From contig SFIS01000043.1 of NCBI GenBank assembly GCA_004555245.1, positions 1 through 32,851 on the forward strand: a stretch of DNA of 32,851 nucleotides, read 5' to 3'. The notes below the pieces were generated by a model. That model made no database searches and was not told the DNA's origin. It saw only the letters and a program-made list of their open reading frames with translations. The first letter of the stretch is position 1; each line of letters starts with the position of its first letter. Both the position numbers and the translations under genes were made by a program. Source of the DNA: Bacteroidales bacterium. Its GTDB lineage: Bacteria; Bacteroidota; Bacteroidia; Bacteroidales; Bacteroidaceae. Shown here piece by piece: positions 1-7,615 of the stretch.

Positions 1-2
1 TA

Positions 3-230
3 TATCTACGGACACCCTGTCACATATTATTCTTGTTACGTTATATCCATGAAAGTTTCCTACGCTTTTGGCTGAACGCGAATAATAGCGAATGCTTTTA
101 TTTACCCACAATGTTATTGGAAATCATCGGTGGAAGCCATTGGCTCACCGGAATGAAATCCGCTTCAAAGGTACAAAGATTATTGGAAAAGAGAAAACTT
201 TTAGAGGATATTATTATCAGAAGATCATGA
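3..230 (+). CDS. Doubtful open frame entering from the left edge
   Basis: The frame is open from the window edge to a stop at 228-230 and has no ATG near its left end, so if real it would be the C-terminal 75 residues or so of a gene starting outside the window. The translation has an aromatic stretch (residues like HESFLRFWL) followed by a Lys/Arg-rich end. I do not recognise a family. Base composition is more AT-rich than the genes to the right. It may equally be chance or decayed sequence. Confidence 0.18.
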   Translation, partial: YLRTPCHILFLLRYIHESFLRFWLNANNSECFYLPTMLLEIIGGSHWLTGMKSASKVQRLLEKRKLLEDIIIRRS

Positions 231-380
231 TTTTAACACTTTTCATTGGATAATCCGGAAATAGCAGAATATTTGCAAGTGTCTCCACGATGACGTATCG
301 CTACGTCCAGATTAATTGTTTACTTGAGTTTCGCAATTTGATAACCTGCGAATAGTTAACGAGTTGACAACAGTAATCTT

Positions 381-510
381 ATTGTCTTTGTTGTATGTCA
401 CCTCGTGACATCCCCGTTGGCCCGTTCTTCCCGTTGGCATTGTTGTCTCTGTTGTCGTAAAAAACCATCAGACGCAGGGCGTGTCTCTGTTGTCGTGAAA
501 AAACGGCCTC
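381..510. repeat. Dispersed GTTGTC/GACAAC repeat, copy A
   Basis: It contains the palindromic core ATGTCAC-CTC-GTGACAT at 395-411, then a CCGTTCTTCCCGTTG-like stretch, then GTTGTC-TCT-GTTGTC followed by GTAAAAAA and CCATCAGACGCAGGG. The same parts recur at 2528-2818 (mostly reversed) and 27638-27900. The GTTGTC hexamers sit 9 bases apart. A second, degenerate GTGTCTCTGTTGTCGTGAAAAAA follows at 481-503. Confidence 0.75.
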
Positions 511-745
511 TTGTTTCCTGACAGTATGTCACAGACAGGCTGTCTTGAGTTAGAAAAAACAATTCTGCACACCTACCTGCTTATGAAAAAAGGACGAGAT
601 TGTTTAATTCTTACAACAAAATCTCTAAAGCCGGGAACTACAGATATAAAGCCAAAACCGACAGATCAGCCCGCCTTCATGCTTACAGACGATGCGGCAG
701 GTCTTACGGCGCTCCCCGTCCCCGGCATGTAGCAGGAAACGGAAA

Positions 746-796
746 ACGGCAGAACAGCATCTTGTCCCGTAAAAGGGGATATGGCTGTTCTGCCGT
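746..796. terminator. Strong hairpin after rubrerythrin
   Basis: ACGGCAGAACAGC at 746-758 pairs perfectly with GCTGTTCTGCCGT at 784-796 (13 bp), and the loop contains a further TCCC/GGGA stem. It lies about 70 bases past the rubrerythrin stop on the minus strand. There is no clean T-run on either side, so termination is inferred from position and stem strength. Confidence 0.55.
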
Positions 797-864
797 CTGT
801 ATATGCCCGCTTCATGTGACGCGACCCTGAAAGGCTTCATCCACGTCCCCGGAAGCGTCTGGCA

Positions 865-1404
865 TCAATAGTTCTCTACATGTATCTCGAAGTATGACTG
901 CGGATGCTGGCATGTCGGACAGACTTTCGGGGCTTTTGTCCCTACAACGATGTGTCCGCAGTTGCGGCACTCCCACACCTTCACCTCGCTCTTCTCAAAT
1001 ACGGCAGCCGTCTCCACGTTCTTCAGCAGGGCGCGGTAACGCTCCTCGTGGCGTTTCTCGATGGCGGCCACGAGACGGAACTTTGCTGCGAGAGCCTTGA
1101 AGCCCTCTTCTTCTGCCGTCTTTGCGAAGCCTTCGTACATGTCCGTCCATTCGTAGTTCTCGCCGTCTGCTGCGGCGGCAAGGTTCTGTGCTGTGTCGCC
1201 GATGCCCTCAAGTTCCTTCAGCCACAACTTCGCATGCTCTTTCTCGTTCTCCGCCGTCTGGAGGAAGAGGGCGGCTATCTGCTCATAACCCTCCTTCTTC
1301 GCAACCGATGCGAAATATGTGTATTTATTACGTGCCTGGCTCTCGCCCGCGAAAGCGGTCTCGAGGTTCTTCTCTGTCTGTGTTCCAGAATACTTTGTCT
1401 TCAT
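865..1404 (-). CDS. rbr: Rubrerythrin
   Basis: This 179-residue cytoplasmic protein is a non-haem iron peroxidase that reduces hydrogen peroxide with electrons from rubredoxin/NAD(P)H in anaerobes. The N-terminal four-helix ferritin-like domain shows the diiron ligands E21, E54, H57, E116 and H119, plus acidic residues near 98-100. The C-terminal rubredoxin-like domain has CRNC (C146, C149) and CPTC (C162, C165) for a single iron. Length fits the family (about 180-195). The ATG at 1402-1404 lies downstream of a TAATTTTG promoter element on the minus strand. The gene is divergent from an AraC-type regulator, which could respond to the same stress, but that is only inference from position. Confidence 0.95.
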   Translation of the reverse strand: MKTKYSGTQTEKNLETAFAGESQARNKYTYFASVAKKEGYEQIAALFLQTAENEKEHAKLWLKELEGIGDTAQNLAAAADGENYEWTDMYEGFAKTAEEEGFKALAAKFRLVAAIEKRHEERYRALLKNVETAAVFEKSEVKVWECRNCGHIVVGTKAPKVCPTCQHPQSYFEIHVENY

Positions 1405-1444
1405 TTTCTTCAGTTTTTTGATTGGTTGATATTGTTTTCGCGTA

Positions 1445-1476
1445 CAAAATTACGGGTTTATGCCCGGAAAGACGAA
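1445..1476 (-). promoter_or_regulatory. Promoter of rubrerythrin, with operator-like palindrome
   Basis: Read on the minus strand, TAATTTTG (1452-1445) matches the Bacteroidetes -7 element TAnnTTTG, and TTCG sits 20 bases upstream where TTTG is expected. Between them is an inverted repeat CGGG-N6-CCCG (1453-1466) that could be an operator. Confidence 0.5.
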
Positions 1477-1592
1477 AAAAAAACGGAAAACATGTGGTAA
1501 ATCCGGGAAGGCGGGGCACACCGGAGCCTATTTTTTTCCTTTATTGCAACACATTTTTCTGAAAACACCATGCGCGTCTTGAATAAATTGTG

Positions 1593-1600
1593 TAATTTTG
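1593..1600 (+). promoter_or_regulatory. -7 element of the AraC-type regulator gene
   Basis: TAATTTTG matches TAnnTTTG and lies 43 bases before the ATG. No good TTTG -33 box is seen at the usual spacing, which suits a weak or activated promoter. Confidence 0.45.
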
Positions 1601-1643
1601 CACCATAATCCAAAACCTGTCTCCCTTACACCCAGACAATACA

Positions 1644-2525
1644 ATGGAAAGGACACATCAGATTCAACAGTTGTACAACATGGTGTGCAATGCGCCTCGC
1701 GGCGCAAGCATCCAGTTGCTCGACATGCCGCAGCACTTTCTCAACGACGAGATGGACAACACGGTTCCCCACGTCCACACCTTCTACGAGATAATATGGT
1801 TTCAGACCGACGGCGGCTTTCACACGGTAGATTTCAGACGTTATAACATCGTGCGCAACACGTTGCTGTTCATATCGCCCGGCCAGGTGCATTTCTTCGA
1901 CAACCCGATGCAGAGCCGGGGTGTCATAATAAGGTTCTGCACCGACACGATGAGCGGAGCGGACAGGACGGAGGACATTTTCATAAAATACAATATGTTC
2001 AACACCTTCGACGGCGAACCGCTCTACACCGTCAGCGACGCCACGGCAGAAGCCCTGGACGGCATCGTCGGCAGGATGCGCGAGGAGACGGGACACAGCG
2101 ACGCTTTCGGACATCAGGACATCCTGATGGCATACCTGAAAATCTTCATCATCACCGTGAACCGCCACAGCACACAGGCTATGGCGCACAGGCTTGACGA
2201 GTGGCGGCCGTCTCACCGCCTTTTTGTCATGTTCCGCAAGATGGTGGAAGAACGGATGACGTCCATGCACACCGTGAAAGAATATGCGGGGAAACTCAAC
2301 GTCTCGACAAAGACGCTGTCAAACAGTGTCATAGAATGTACGGGGAAGACACCTCTCGCCTTCATCAACGGCAGGATGGCGCTCGAGGCGAAACGGCTGC
2401 TGCGCTATTCGAACATGACGGGGAAGGAGGTTGCCTACCATCTCGGATTCGACGACCCGTCGTACTTCGTCAAATTCTTCAAACGCGAGACGGGATTCCT
2501 GCCCTCGGAGTTCAAGACTGACTGA
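1644..2525 (+). CDS. AraC-family transcriptional regulator
   Basis: The 293-residue protein has the usual two-part AraC layout. The N-terminal part (about residues 30-100) holds a cupin-like stretch with HVHTFYEI and a SPGQVHFF motif typical of AraC sensor domains. The C-terminal 95 residues or so form the double helix-turn-helix DNA-binding domain: VKEYAGKLNVSTKTLS for the first helix pair, and the signature GF-DDPSYFVKFFKRETGFLPSEFK at the end. The effector cannot be told from sequence. It is transcribed away from rubrerythrin, and a large repeat copy begins directly after its stop. No SD sequence is evident; the ATG at 1644 is 44 bases after a -7 element. Confidence 0.92.
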   Translation: MERTHQIQQLYNMVCNAPRGASIQLLDMPQHFLNDEMDNTVPHVHTFYEIIWFQTDGGFHTVDFRRYNIVRNTLLFISPGQVHFFDNPMQSRGVIIRFCTDTMSGADRTEDIFIKYNMFNTFDGEPLYTVSDATAEALDGIVGRMREETGHSDAFGHQDILMAYLKIFIITVNRHSTQAMAHRLDEWRPSHRLFVMFRKMVEERMTSMHTVKEYAGKLNVSTKTLSNSVIECTGKTPLAFINGRMALEAKRLLRYSNMTGKEVAYHLGFDDPSYFVKFFKRETGFLPSEFKTD

Positions 2526-2845
2526 TGCTTTTTTTAACGACAACGCTGATTCCTTATTTTTACGACAACTGTTGATATTTTTAACGACAACTGTTGATAT
2601 TTTTAACGACAACAGAGACAACAGGAACAACGGAAAGAACGGACGCAACTGCGGATGTCACGAGGTGACATACAACAGAGACAACTTTTCCGTTTAAAGA
2701 AGGCTTGTTGTCACTGTTGTCTTTGTTGTCGTAAAAAACACCAGATGCAGGGAATAATCTTTTTTTTAACGACAACAGAGACAACAGGATTACTGTTGCC
2801 GACCCGTTTTTTTTCGCAAGTTCAAGGAAACATCCCGTCAGCCTG
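2526..2845. other. Noncoding stretch between converging genes
   Basis: These 320 bases between the regulator and the DedA-like gene, which converge, are almost entirely repeat copy B. No gene is seen. Confidence 0.6.
2528..2818. repeat. Dispersed GTTGTC/GACAAC repeat, copy B (largest)
   Basis: It starts with TTTTTTTAACGACAAC, then a 22-bp unit (TGTTGATATTTTTAACGACA + AC) twice in tandem at 2570-2591 and 2592-2613, then GACAACAGAGACAACAGG. The core palindrome GATGTCAC-GAG-GTGACAT is at 2654-2671. Inverted GTTGTC hexamers follow at 2706-2730 with GTAAAAAACACCAGATGCAGGG, then TTAACGACAACAGAGACAAC again at 2766-2785. Copies therefore point both ways and could fold into long stems. Confidence 0.8.
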
Positions 2846-2873
2846 TCAACTGAAAACCTTGTCAACTGAAAAC
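2844..2873. repeat. 16-bp period tandem duplication at the dedA 3' end
   Basis: TGTCAACTGAAAAC occurs at 2844-2857 and again at 2860-2873. On the minus strand the first copy reads FSVD and the second, shifted by one base, reads VFS and the stop. Confidence 0.8.
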
Positions 2874-3304
2874 ATGAGCAAGGCATAGCGCAGCACCTTC
2901 CCGATAGAGATGGATAGGAGGGTGACGAGGAGGTTGGCGCGCATGAGTCCCAGGAGGATGGTGATGGCACTGCCTATGAGGGGCAGAAAGGCGAAGAATC
3001 CCATCCATGCGCCTCTGCCTCTCATAAACCGCCGGGCCTTGTCCAATGACGCCTCGCTGACATGCAGGTAGCGGTGTATCCAGTCTGTCCTGCCGAGACT
3101 GCCAACCCAGTAGTTGAACATGGAGCCGAGAATGTTGCCAGCACTGGCATAGACAACGAGGGGCAAGGGATGCAGGCCTGCGGCATAGAGGGAGAGCATT
3201 ATCGCCTCGCTGCTCCAGGGGAAGAAACTGCCTGCCACGAAGGCTGCGACGAACATACCCCAGTAGCCGTAGCTCTCAAGGATGGGGATAAGGGTTTCGG
3301 TCAT
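2846..3304 (-). CDS. DedA/VTT-family membrane protein (YqaA-like)
   Basis: A small polytopic inner-membrane protein (152 residues from the chosen start). It shows the DedA-like pattern: an N-terminal hydrophobic helix with a GYWGMFVAAFVAGSFFPWSSE motif, a GNILGSMFNYWVG segment, the amphipathic RRFMRGRGAWMGFFAFLPLIGS region resembling the conserved arginine/proline loop of the family, and a last hydrophobic helix. Family members are lipid scramblase or transport-like proteins; the substrate here is unknown. I chose the ATG at 3302-3304 because the longer frame (to 3391) adds a low-complexity Pro/Ser stretch overlapping the upstream gene. It lies 16 bases after the upstream stop, as the last gene of the purD run. 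Its 3' end carries a 16-bp tandem duplication that sets the present stop. Confidence 0.8.
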   Translation of the reverse strand: MTETLIPILESYGYWGMFVAAFVAGSFFPWSSEAIMLSLYAAGLHPLPLVVYASAGNILGSMFNYWVGSLGRTDWIHRYLHVSEASLDKARRFMRGRGAWMGFFAFLPLIGSAITILLGLMRANLLVTLLSISIGKVLRYALLMFSVDKVFS

Positions 3305-3320
3305 AATGCGTATATGCGGT

Positions 3321-4304
3321 TCAGATGAGTGAGACGGTCGTACGGACAATGGCGGTGATGACGGCGGCGGAGAAAGAAAGCCAGAAAACAAGGGCGGAGA
3401 GACGGCCGGAGGAGAATGTCACGTAATGCCCGACAAGCGGGGCGGCAGAGGCGATGAAGACGGCGAGGGGCAGATGCCATGCCGTGGGACTGAAGAGGGG
3501 GAACAGCGTGACAACGAGGAAGAGAAGGAGGGAGACGGAGGAAAGGAGGGTGAAGAACTGGTAGAGCATACGGACGTGTATCTTGTCGGCGCTGCTCTGC
3601 CTGAAATAACGGATTGCGGAGACGAGAAAGAGAACCACAAGGAATGCTGCAACGCCGGCCTGCATATTGTCAAAGGGAAGGGGACGGAGGATGATCTCTC
3701 CCGGGGAGGCGAGGAGACGGAGCGTCTCTCCCTCGGGGACGAAGGCTGTGAAGCATTGAAGAACGAACCCGCGCACCCCGGGCACGAAGAAGAGGGGTGT
3801 CACTGTCCAGAACGGAGTGGCGATGCCGAAGAGGGAGGCTACGAACGACCTGCCCGTGAAGGACATGAGACAGGATGCCTCGCCTATCCACCAGACGGGG
3901 ACGAGGAGGAGCATCGGCGGCCAGGCCATCGACGCAAGGCCTATGAAGAGGTATGCCCAATATTTGCGCCCCACACTGCCGCGCTGCTGGTAGGTGGAGA
4001 AGATGAGCAGCAGGGAGATGATGACGGCACTCTGAACAGCCATTGCACGGATGTCTGACAGGAGATCGTCGCACATCATCATCAGGGCGATGTACGAGCA
4101 GCTGACCATACGGCTGTACTGGCGCATGAGGGCGTTGCGGTTGTTGATCTCAACCATCAGCGATACGCTGAGGATGAAGATGAGGAATGCCGGCCATCCG
4201 GAGGGACGGACAACAAGACGCACCGCCCATAGCGACGTGCTGAAGAGCAGCGCTACGGGCAGTGCCCAACGGTTTGTGGCGATGCGTTTCTTTCTATCCA
4301 TCAC
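3321..4304 (-). CDS. Uncharacterised polytopic membrane protein
   Basis: A 327-residue protein I cannot assign to a named family. It has a short basic N-terminus (MDRKKR) and roughly eight hydrophobic stretches, with few charged residues between them; notable are an RNALMRQYSRM loop near residue 55 and a conserved-looking WPPMLLLVPVWWIGEAS segment near 130. The ATG at 4302-4304 is only three bases past the purD stop, so it is surely co-transcribed and possibly translationally coupled with purD. The DedA-like gene follows after 16 bases. Its partners do not reveal its job; a role in the envelope is a guess from topology. Confidence 0.75.
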   Translation of the reverse strand: MMDRKKRIATNRWALPVALLFSTSLWAVRLVVRPSGWPAFLIFILSVSLMVEINNRNALMRQYSRMVSCSYIALMMMCDDLLSDIRAMAVQSAVIISLLLIFSTYQQRGSVGRKYWAYLFIGLASMAWPPMLLLVPVWWIGEASCLMSFTGRSFVASLFGIATPFWTVTPLFFVPGVRGFVLQCFTAFVPEGETLRLLASPGEIILRPLPFDNMQAGVAAFLVVLFLVSAIRYFRQSSADKIHVRMLYQFFTLLSSVSLLLFLVVTLFPLFSPTAWHLPLAVFIASAAPLVGHYVTFSSGRLSALVFWLSFSAAVITAIVRTTVSLI

Positions 4305-4307
4305 TAA

Positions 4308-5588
4308 TCACGCGAGATCTTTCCCGATGTCAGAACGGAAATACTTGCCTTCAAAATGTATTTTCTCCGCCTGGGCGAAGGACTGCGCCAGGGCTTCAGC
4401 CTTGTCGCTGCCATAGGAGGAGACGGCGATGACGCGTCCGCCGTTCGTCACCACGGTGTCGCCGGAGAGTGCCGTGCCGGCATGGAAGACGACGGAGCCT
4501 TCCACTTCGTCGATGCCCGTGACGGCATAGCCTTTCTTGTAACTGCCGGGATAGCCTCCCGAGACGAGCATGACACAGACGGCGGCGCGCGGGTCGAACT
4601 CTGTCTGGCGTGCTGAGAGATTGCCTTCGGCAACGCCTTCGAAGAGATCGACGATGTCTGACTTCAGGCGCAGCATGACGCTCTCAGTCTCCGGGTCGCC
4701 CATGCGGCAGTTGTACTCTATGACCATGGGCTCGCCTCCGACATTGATGAGCCCGAAGAATATGAAGCCTTTGTAGCAGATGCCTTCTGCCGCAAGTCCT
4801 TCTACCGTGGGACGTATGATGCGATTCTCAACCTTTGCCATCCATTCGGCGTCGGCGAAGGGAACGGGACTGACAGAACCCATGCCGCCGGTGTTGAGGC
4901 CGGTGTCTCCCTCGCCAATGCGCTTGTAGTCTTTCGCCTCGGGCAAGAGCTTGTAGTCTTTCCCGTCGGTGAGGACGAAGACAGAGCACTCTATGCCAGA
5001 GAGGAACTCTTCGATGACGACACGCGAGGAGGCGTTGCCGAACATTCCGCCGAGCATGTCCCGCAGTTCTTGCTTCGCCTCGTCGAGTGTGGGGAGGATG
5101 AGAACGCCTTTCCCGGCGCACAGCCCGTCGGCCTTCAGCACATAGGGCGGCTGAAGCGTCTCGAGAAACTGCAGCCCGTCCTCAAGATGTTCGCCGTCGA
5201 AGGTGGCATAGGCTGCCGTAGGGATGTTGTGGCGTTTCATGAACGCCTTGGCAAAATCTTTCGACCCCTCGAGCACAGCGCCCGCTTTCGACGGACCGAT
5301 AACGGGGACAGAGGCCGTGCGGCTGTCATGCAGGAAATCGTCGTAGATGCCTTTCACCAAGGGGTCTTCCGGACCTACTACAACCATGTCAACGGCATTG
5401 GCGGCGACAAAGTCTTTCAGAGCCTCAAAATCGTCTGCCTTGATGCAGACGTTCTCGCCTTTACCTCCAACGCCCTGTGTCCCGGCATTGCCGGGGGCGA
5501 TGAAGAGTTTCTCACACTTTGCACTCTGTGCTATCTTCCACGCAAGGGCGTGCTCTCTGCCGCCCGAGCCTAACAGTAATATGTTCAT
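4308..5588 (-). CDS. purD: Phosphoribosylamine-glycine ligase
   Basis: The 426-residue enzyme joins phosphoribosylamine and glycine with ATP to give GAR, the second step of de novo purine synthesis. It begins with MNILLLGSGGREHALAWK, the standard PurD N-terminus, followed by APGNAGT and the ATP-grasp core with VLKADGLCAGKGV, VVIEEFLSGIECSVF, the family hallmark NTGGMGSVSP, and metal-binding VIEYNCRMGDPETES. Length matches the family (about 420-430). It stands 51 bases after the peptidase gene and 3 bases before an unknown membrane-protein gene, within a five-gene minus-strand run starting at 9190. Confidence 0.98.
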   Translation of the reverse strand: MNILLLGSGGREHALAWKIAQSAKCEKLFIAPGNAGTQGVGGKGENVCIKADDFEALKDFVAANAVDMVVVGPEDPLVKGIYDDFLHDSRTASVPVIGPSKAGAVLEGSKDFAKAFMKRHNIPTAAYATFDGEHLEDGLQFLETLQPPYVLKADGLCAGKGVLILPTLDEAKQELRDMLGGMFGNASSRVVIEEFLSGIECSVFVLTDGKDYKLLPEAKDYKRIGEGDTGLNTGGMGSVSPVPFADAEWMAKVENRIIRPTVEGLAAEGICYKGFIFFGLINVGGEPMVIEYNCRMGDPETESVMLRLKSDIVDLFEGVAEGNLSARQTEFDPRAAVCVMLVSGGYPGSYKKGYAVTGIDEVEGSVVFHAGTALSGDTVVTNGGRVIAVSSYGSDKAEALAQSFAQAEKIHFEGKYFRSDIGKDLA

Positions 5589-5639
5589 TGTATTTTCTTG
5601 TTTTGTCGGTTGACGTGTCGTGTTTCAACAAAAAGAGAC

Positions 5640-7550
5640 CTATTTCAGATAATCTTCAAAATATCGTGTGATGCGCTCATGCAGATGGACGCTGGCATGT
5701 CCGCGCATATTGTGTCCCTCGCCGGGATAGACGAAGAAGTCGGGCTGTGTGCCGCTCTTGATGCAGGCGTCAAGGAACTGCAGCGCATGCTGCGGGACGA
5801 CCGTAGGGTCGTTCATGCCGATGATGATCTGCAGCCTGCCTTTCAGACTCCCGGCTTTTGCCAGCAACGAGGTACGGGCGTAGCCGTCAGGGTTCTGTTC
5901 AGGCGTATCCATATACCGTTCGCCGTACATCACCTCATACCATTTCCAGTCTATGACGGGGCCGCCCGCCACGCCGACCTTGAAGACATCAGGATATGTC
6001 GTCATGAGCGAGATGGCCATAAAGCCTCCAAAGCTCCATCCGTGAACGCCAAGACGGCTGCTGTCGATGTAGGACAGGGACTTGAGAAAAGCGACTCCGC
6101 ACATCTGGTCTTCCATCTCGCAGACACCGAGGTTGCGGAATGTCGCCTGCTCGAAATCCCTGCCACGGTGTTCGGAGCCGCGGCTGTCAAGCACAAAGAC
6201 GACATATCCTTTCTGCGCCATGTAAGTCTCCCACGAGCGCGACGCCCAATGCCACGAGGCATCTACAAGATGTGCATGAGGACCGCCATAGACATAGACG
6301 ACGGCGGGATAGCGTTTCGAGGCATCGAAGTCTGGCGGCAGGACCATCCGGTAGTAGAGGTCTGTGACACCGTCGGCCGCCTTCAGGGTGCCAGTGCGGT
6401 AGGCGGGGACGGCATATCCGACCCAGGGGTCGGGAGAGCGGAAATGTTCGGTGCGCTTCCGCGACACGGTGTTTATGATGTCATATGCACGGGGCACGTC
6501 GGGTGCGGAGTAGGTGTCGAGAAGCATCGTGCCGTCGGCAGACAGCTTGCCGCTGTGCAGACCGATGCCGTTGTCAAGGAGTGTGCGGCGGCAGTCGGAA
6601 AGCTTAACGGAGAAGAGGTTGCTCTGCAGGGGGTTGAGTTCGTTGGTGGCTATGATGACACTCCTTGTCTTGGGGCAGAAGCCGACAAGGTCCCTGACGA
6701 CGAACGGGCCTTTAGTCACTTGTTTGAGCATACGTCCGCGAGTGTCCATGAGATAGAGATGGCGGAAGCCGTCGCGGTCGCTCCACAGCAGGAACTTGTC
6801 GCTGTCCCACGGGAGGAAGCTGACAGGATGGAGCGGCTCGACATATTTGTCCGAGTGTTCGGTGTAAAGGGTGCGGAGCTTCTTGCCCGTCTCGGCAGAA
6901 TAGACGTCAAGCGAGGTGTCTGTCTGGTCTCTGTTCAGTTCGAAGAGATAGATGGCTTTCCCGTCCGGCGACCATGTGATGTTAGTGAAATAGCGGTCTG
7001 TGACATCGCCGAGGTCAAGCCACACCGTCGTTCCGGCAGCGATGTCATATACGCCGACCGTCACCTTGTGGCTCTTCATACCCGCCATGGGATAGGCATC
7101 GGGCTCGCAGGAGGCGATGCGCGTGAAGGTGTTCACCTGCGGATAGTCTGTGACCATCGACTGGTCCATACGATAGAACGCAAAGGCTGTCTTGTCCGGG
7201 GAGGGGAAGATTCCGGTCTCGATGCCGAACTCGTTGCGGTGGACTGCCTCGCCATAGACAATCTGGCGGCATCCGTCGGCTGTCACGCGGACAGGCTGGC
7301 TGCCTACGGAGGATTGGACATAGATATTATGTTCGCGCGCGAAGACCTGCGGATAGGTGGCCGGTTGTGCAAGGGTGTCGCTATTGACAAGGGTGTTGCC
7401 CTGCCACCAGAGGCGCAGCGTCCTGGGCGACATGGCACGATAGTTCTTGCCGCCGAAGTTGAGGTCTTCGAGGGTGAACTGTTTCAGCTGCTGGCTGTTA
7501 CCGCTTAGGGTTGTCATAAGAATCAAGGCTGACAATATCGTTTCTTTCAT
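5640..7550 (-). CDS. ptpA: Prolyl tripeptidyl peptidase-like S9B serine peptidase, shortened propeller
   Basis: An S9B (DPP IV-type) exopeptidase that would release tri- or dipeptides ending in proline, exported by an N-terminal signal (residues 1-20, hydrophobic, ending SGNSQQ). The catalytic triad is S506 in GWSFGG, D581 in NDPT and H613 in GEGHN; the spacings (75 and 32) equal those I recall for Porphyromonas gingivalis PtpA (S603, D678, H710). Glutamates E107 (HRNEFG) and E539 (WYEVMYGERY) match the PtpA N-terminus-binding pair. It is 636 residues against about 732: close to 95 residues are missing between FTLEDLNFGGKNY...NSDTL and YPQV...HNIYV, i.e. early in the beta-propeller. Other S9B specificities cannot be excluded. 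It lies between the methyltransferase and purD. Confidence 0.9.
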   Translation of the reverse strand: MKETILSALILMTTLSGNSQQLKQFTLEDLNFGGKNYRAMSPRTLRLWWQGNTLVNSDTLAQPATYPQVFAREHNIYVQSSVGSQPVRVTADGCRQIVYGEAVHRNEFGIETGIFPSPDKTAFAFYRMDQSMVTDYPQVNTFTRIASCEPDAYPMAGMKSHKVTVGVYDIAAGTTVWLDLGDVTDRYFTNITWSPDGKAIYLFELNRDQTDTSLDVYSAETGKKLRTLYTEHSDKYVEPLHPVSFLPWDSDKFLLWSDRDGFRHLYLMDTRGRMLKQVTKGPFVVRDLVGFCPKTRSVIIATNELNPLQSNLFSVKLSDCRRTLLDNGIGLHSGKLSADGTMLLDTYSAPDVPRAYDIINTVSRKRTEHFRSPDPWVGYAVPAYRTGTLKAADGVTDLYYRMVLPPDFDASKRYPAVVYVYGGPHAHLVDASWHWASRSWETYMAQKGYVVFVLDSRGSEHRGRDFEQATFRNLGVCEMEDQMCGVAFLKSLSYIDSSRLGVHGWSFGGFMAISLMTTYPDVFKVGVAGGPVIDWKWYEVMYGERYMDTPEQNPDGYARTSLLAKAGSLKGRLQIIIGMNDPTVVPQHALQFLDACIKSGTQPDFFVYPGEGHNMRGHASVHLHERITRYFEDYLK

Positions 7551-7615
7551 GTTTATGAATGGAAGGTAAGGATTATCGGGGGGAGGTGAATGATGTCAGT
7601 GGAGCATGTGGGGCA

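Larger units (their letters stand above)
231..864. other. Noncoding stretch with repeat copy and hairpin
   Basis: No convincing gene lies here. Bases 231-375 show nothing I recognise. Bases 376-510 hold a copy of the dispersed GACAAC/GTTGTC repeat and 746-796 a strong hairpin; both are listed separately. A 73-codon frame at 511-732 starts only with TTG, has no promoter or family likeness, and is not called. Confidence 0.6.

Noticed and set aside
5598..7508. 636-codon open frame on the plus strand opposite the peptidase gene
   Set aside because: It is a GC-driven shadow of the peptidase gene, which has catalytic motifs and a signal peptide; the plus frame resembles no protein.
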